Origin: Rhodospirillales bacterium RIFCSPLOWO2_12_FULL_67_15
GTDB lineage: Bacteria; Pseudomonadota; Alphaproteobacteria; Rhodospirillales; 2-12-FULL-67-15
Assembly (NCBI GenBank): GCA_001830475.1
Contig: MIAC01000222.1
Location: forward strand, 6,886-28,780
Reading direction: 5' to 3'
Length of the DNA: 21,895 nucleotides
This document shows positions 21,565 to 21,895 of the stretch, piece after piece. A program made the translations under genes and the position numbers. The notes beneath the pieces were generated by a model that was given only the letters and a program-made list of their open reading frames with translations, was not told the origin of the DNA and made no database searches. Numbering within the stretch: the first letter of the stretch is position 1; each line of letters starts with the position of its first letter.

Positions 21565-21895
21565 AAGCCGCCGCGCGGTTGGGGGCGATGCGGCGATAGC
21601 TGAGCGCCTCGGCGACGTGGAGCCGGCGCACGCTTTCCGCGCCTTCCAAATCCGCGAGCGTGCGCGCGACGCGCAAGATGCGGTGATAGCCGCGCGCGCT
21701 CAGTTTGAGTCTATCCGCGGCTTCGGCCAGCAGCTTCCGCCCGGCGTCGTCGGGCGCCGCGATCTTTTCCAACAGCGTACCGTCGGCCTCGGCGTTGGTG
21801 CGGACCGGGGGATCGAAATCGAGGACGGCATAACGCGCCTTCTGGATCGCGCGCGCGGCCGCGACCCGCGCCGCGATCGCCGCCGATCCTTCGGC
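21563..21895 (-). CDS. YifB/ComM-family Mg-chelatase-like AAA+ ATPase, C-terminal part (cut by window edge)
   Basis: The visible 110 codons are the C-terminal end of a ComM/YifB protein, an AAA+ helicase involved in branch migration during natural transformation in the best-studied cases. They read AEGSAAIAARVAAARAIQKA, then VRTNAEADGTLLEKI, then the helical Mg-chelatase C-terminal stretch AADRLKLSARGYHRILRVAR and LHVAEALSYR. The frame is open through the window end (21895), so the protein continues beyond it, and an internal TTG near 21772 is not a start. The Walker motifs are outside the window. It converges on the permease gene across a small palindrome. Confidence 0.93.
   Translation of the reverse strand, partial: AEGSAAIAARVAAARAIQKARYAVLDFDPPVRTNAEADGTLLEKIAAPDDAGRKLLAEAADRLKLSARGYHRILRVARTLADLEGAESVRRLHVAEALSYRRIAPNRAAA

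Overview
The window is high-GC DNA with strong alphaproteobacterial synteny, most like Rhodospirillales. hemE and hemH run leftward. The gene for the PPDK/PEP-synthase regulatory protein (RP001/DUF299 family) runs rightward, followed by maf-aroE-coaE-dnaQ, then secB on the opposite strand, a timA (Tim44-like)-mltA-smr-XRE block, and a hisB-DUF2628-hisH-hisA-hisF-hisE operon. The species cannot be fixed from sequence alone. The hemE/RP001 interval is the published position of the chromosome origin in Caulobacter and Rickettsia, so positions 1275-1698 are the best candidate for oriC. That stretch holds near-consensus DnaA boxes, GANTC sites and a 35-bp dyad.

Layout: 1-1274 haem genes (minus). 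1275-1698 putative oriC. 1699-5387 a rightward housekeeping run (regulatory protein, Maf pyrophosphatase, shikimate dehydrogenase, dephospho-CoA kinase, DNA polymerase III epsilon). 5403-5948 secB (minus). 6245-8138 timA and mltA. 8185-11227 lutABC (lactate oxidation), placed between mltA and smr. 11205-12256 smr and a small XRE regulator, chained by overlaps. 12552-16817 the histidine operon ending in a HIT-family gene. 16930-19992 a 1020-residue FecR/RTX protein. 20072-21513 an ArsR-type repressor and an ArsP-like permease. 21563-21895 the C-terminal end of yifB/comM (minus).

Three things stand out. First, a 308-bp tandem duplication spans the end of hisF and the start of hisE. It leaves both genes intact but inserts a truncated hisE and a hisF tail between them, and the copies differ only by one adjacent two-base change. 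Second, the FecR/RTX protein carries a tryptophan-punctuated 36-residue (108-bp) tandem repeat that I do not recognise, between a FecR-like domain and C-terminal calcium-binding nonapeptides. Third, the arsR-permease pair has matching AACTAT half-sites upstream of both genes, and the repressor has a vicinal C-terminal cysteine pair, suggesting a self-regulated arsenical or metalloid export unit.

Most of the rest is ordinary core-genome content. I see no phage, insertion sequence, CRISPR array, rRNA or tRNA.
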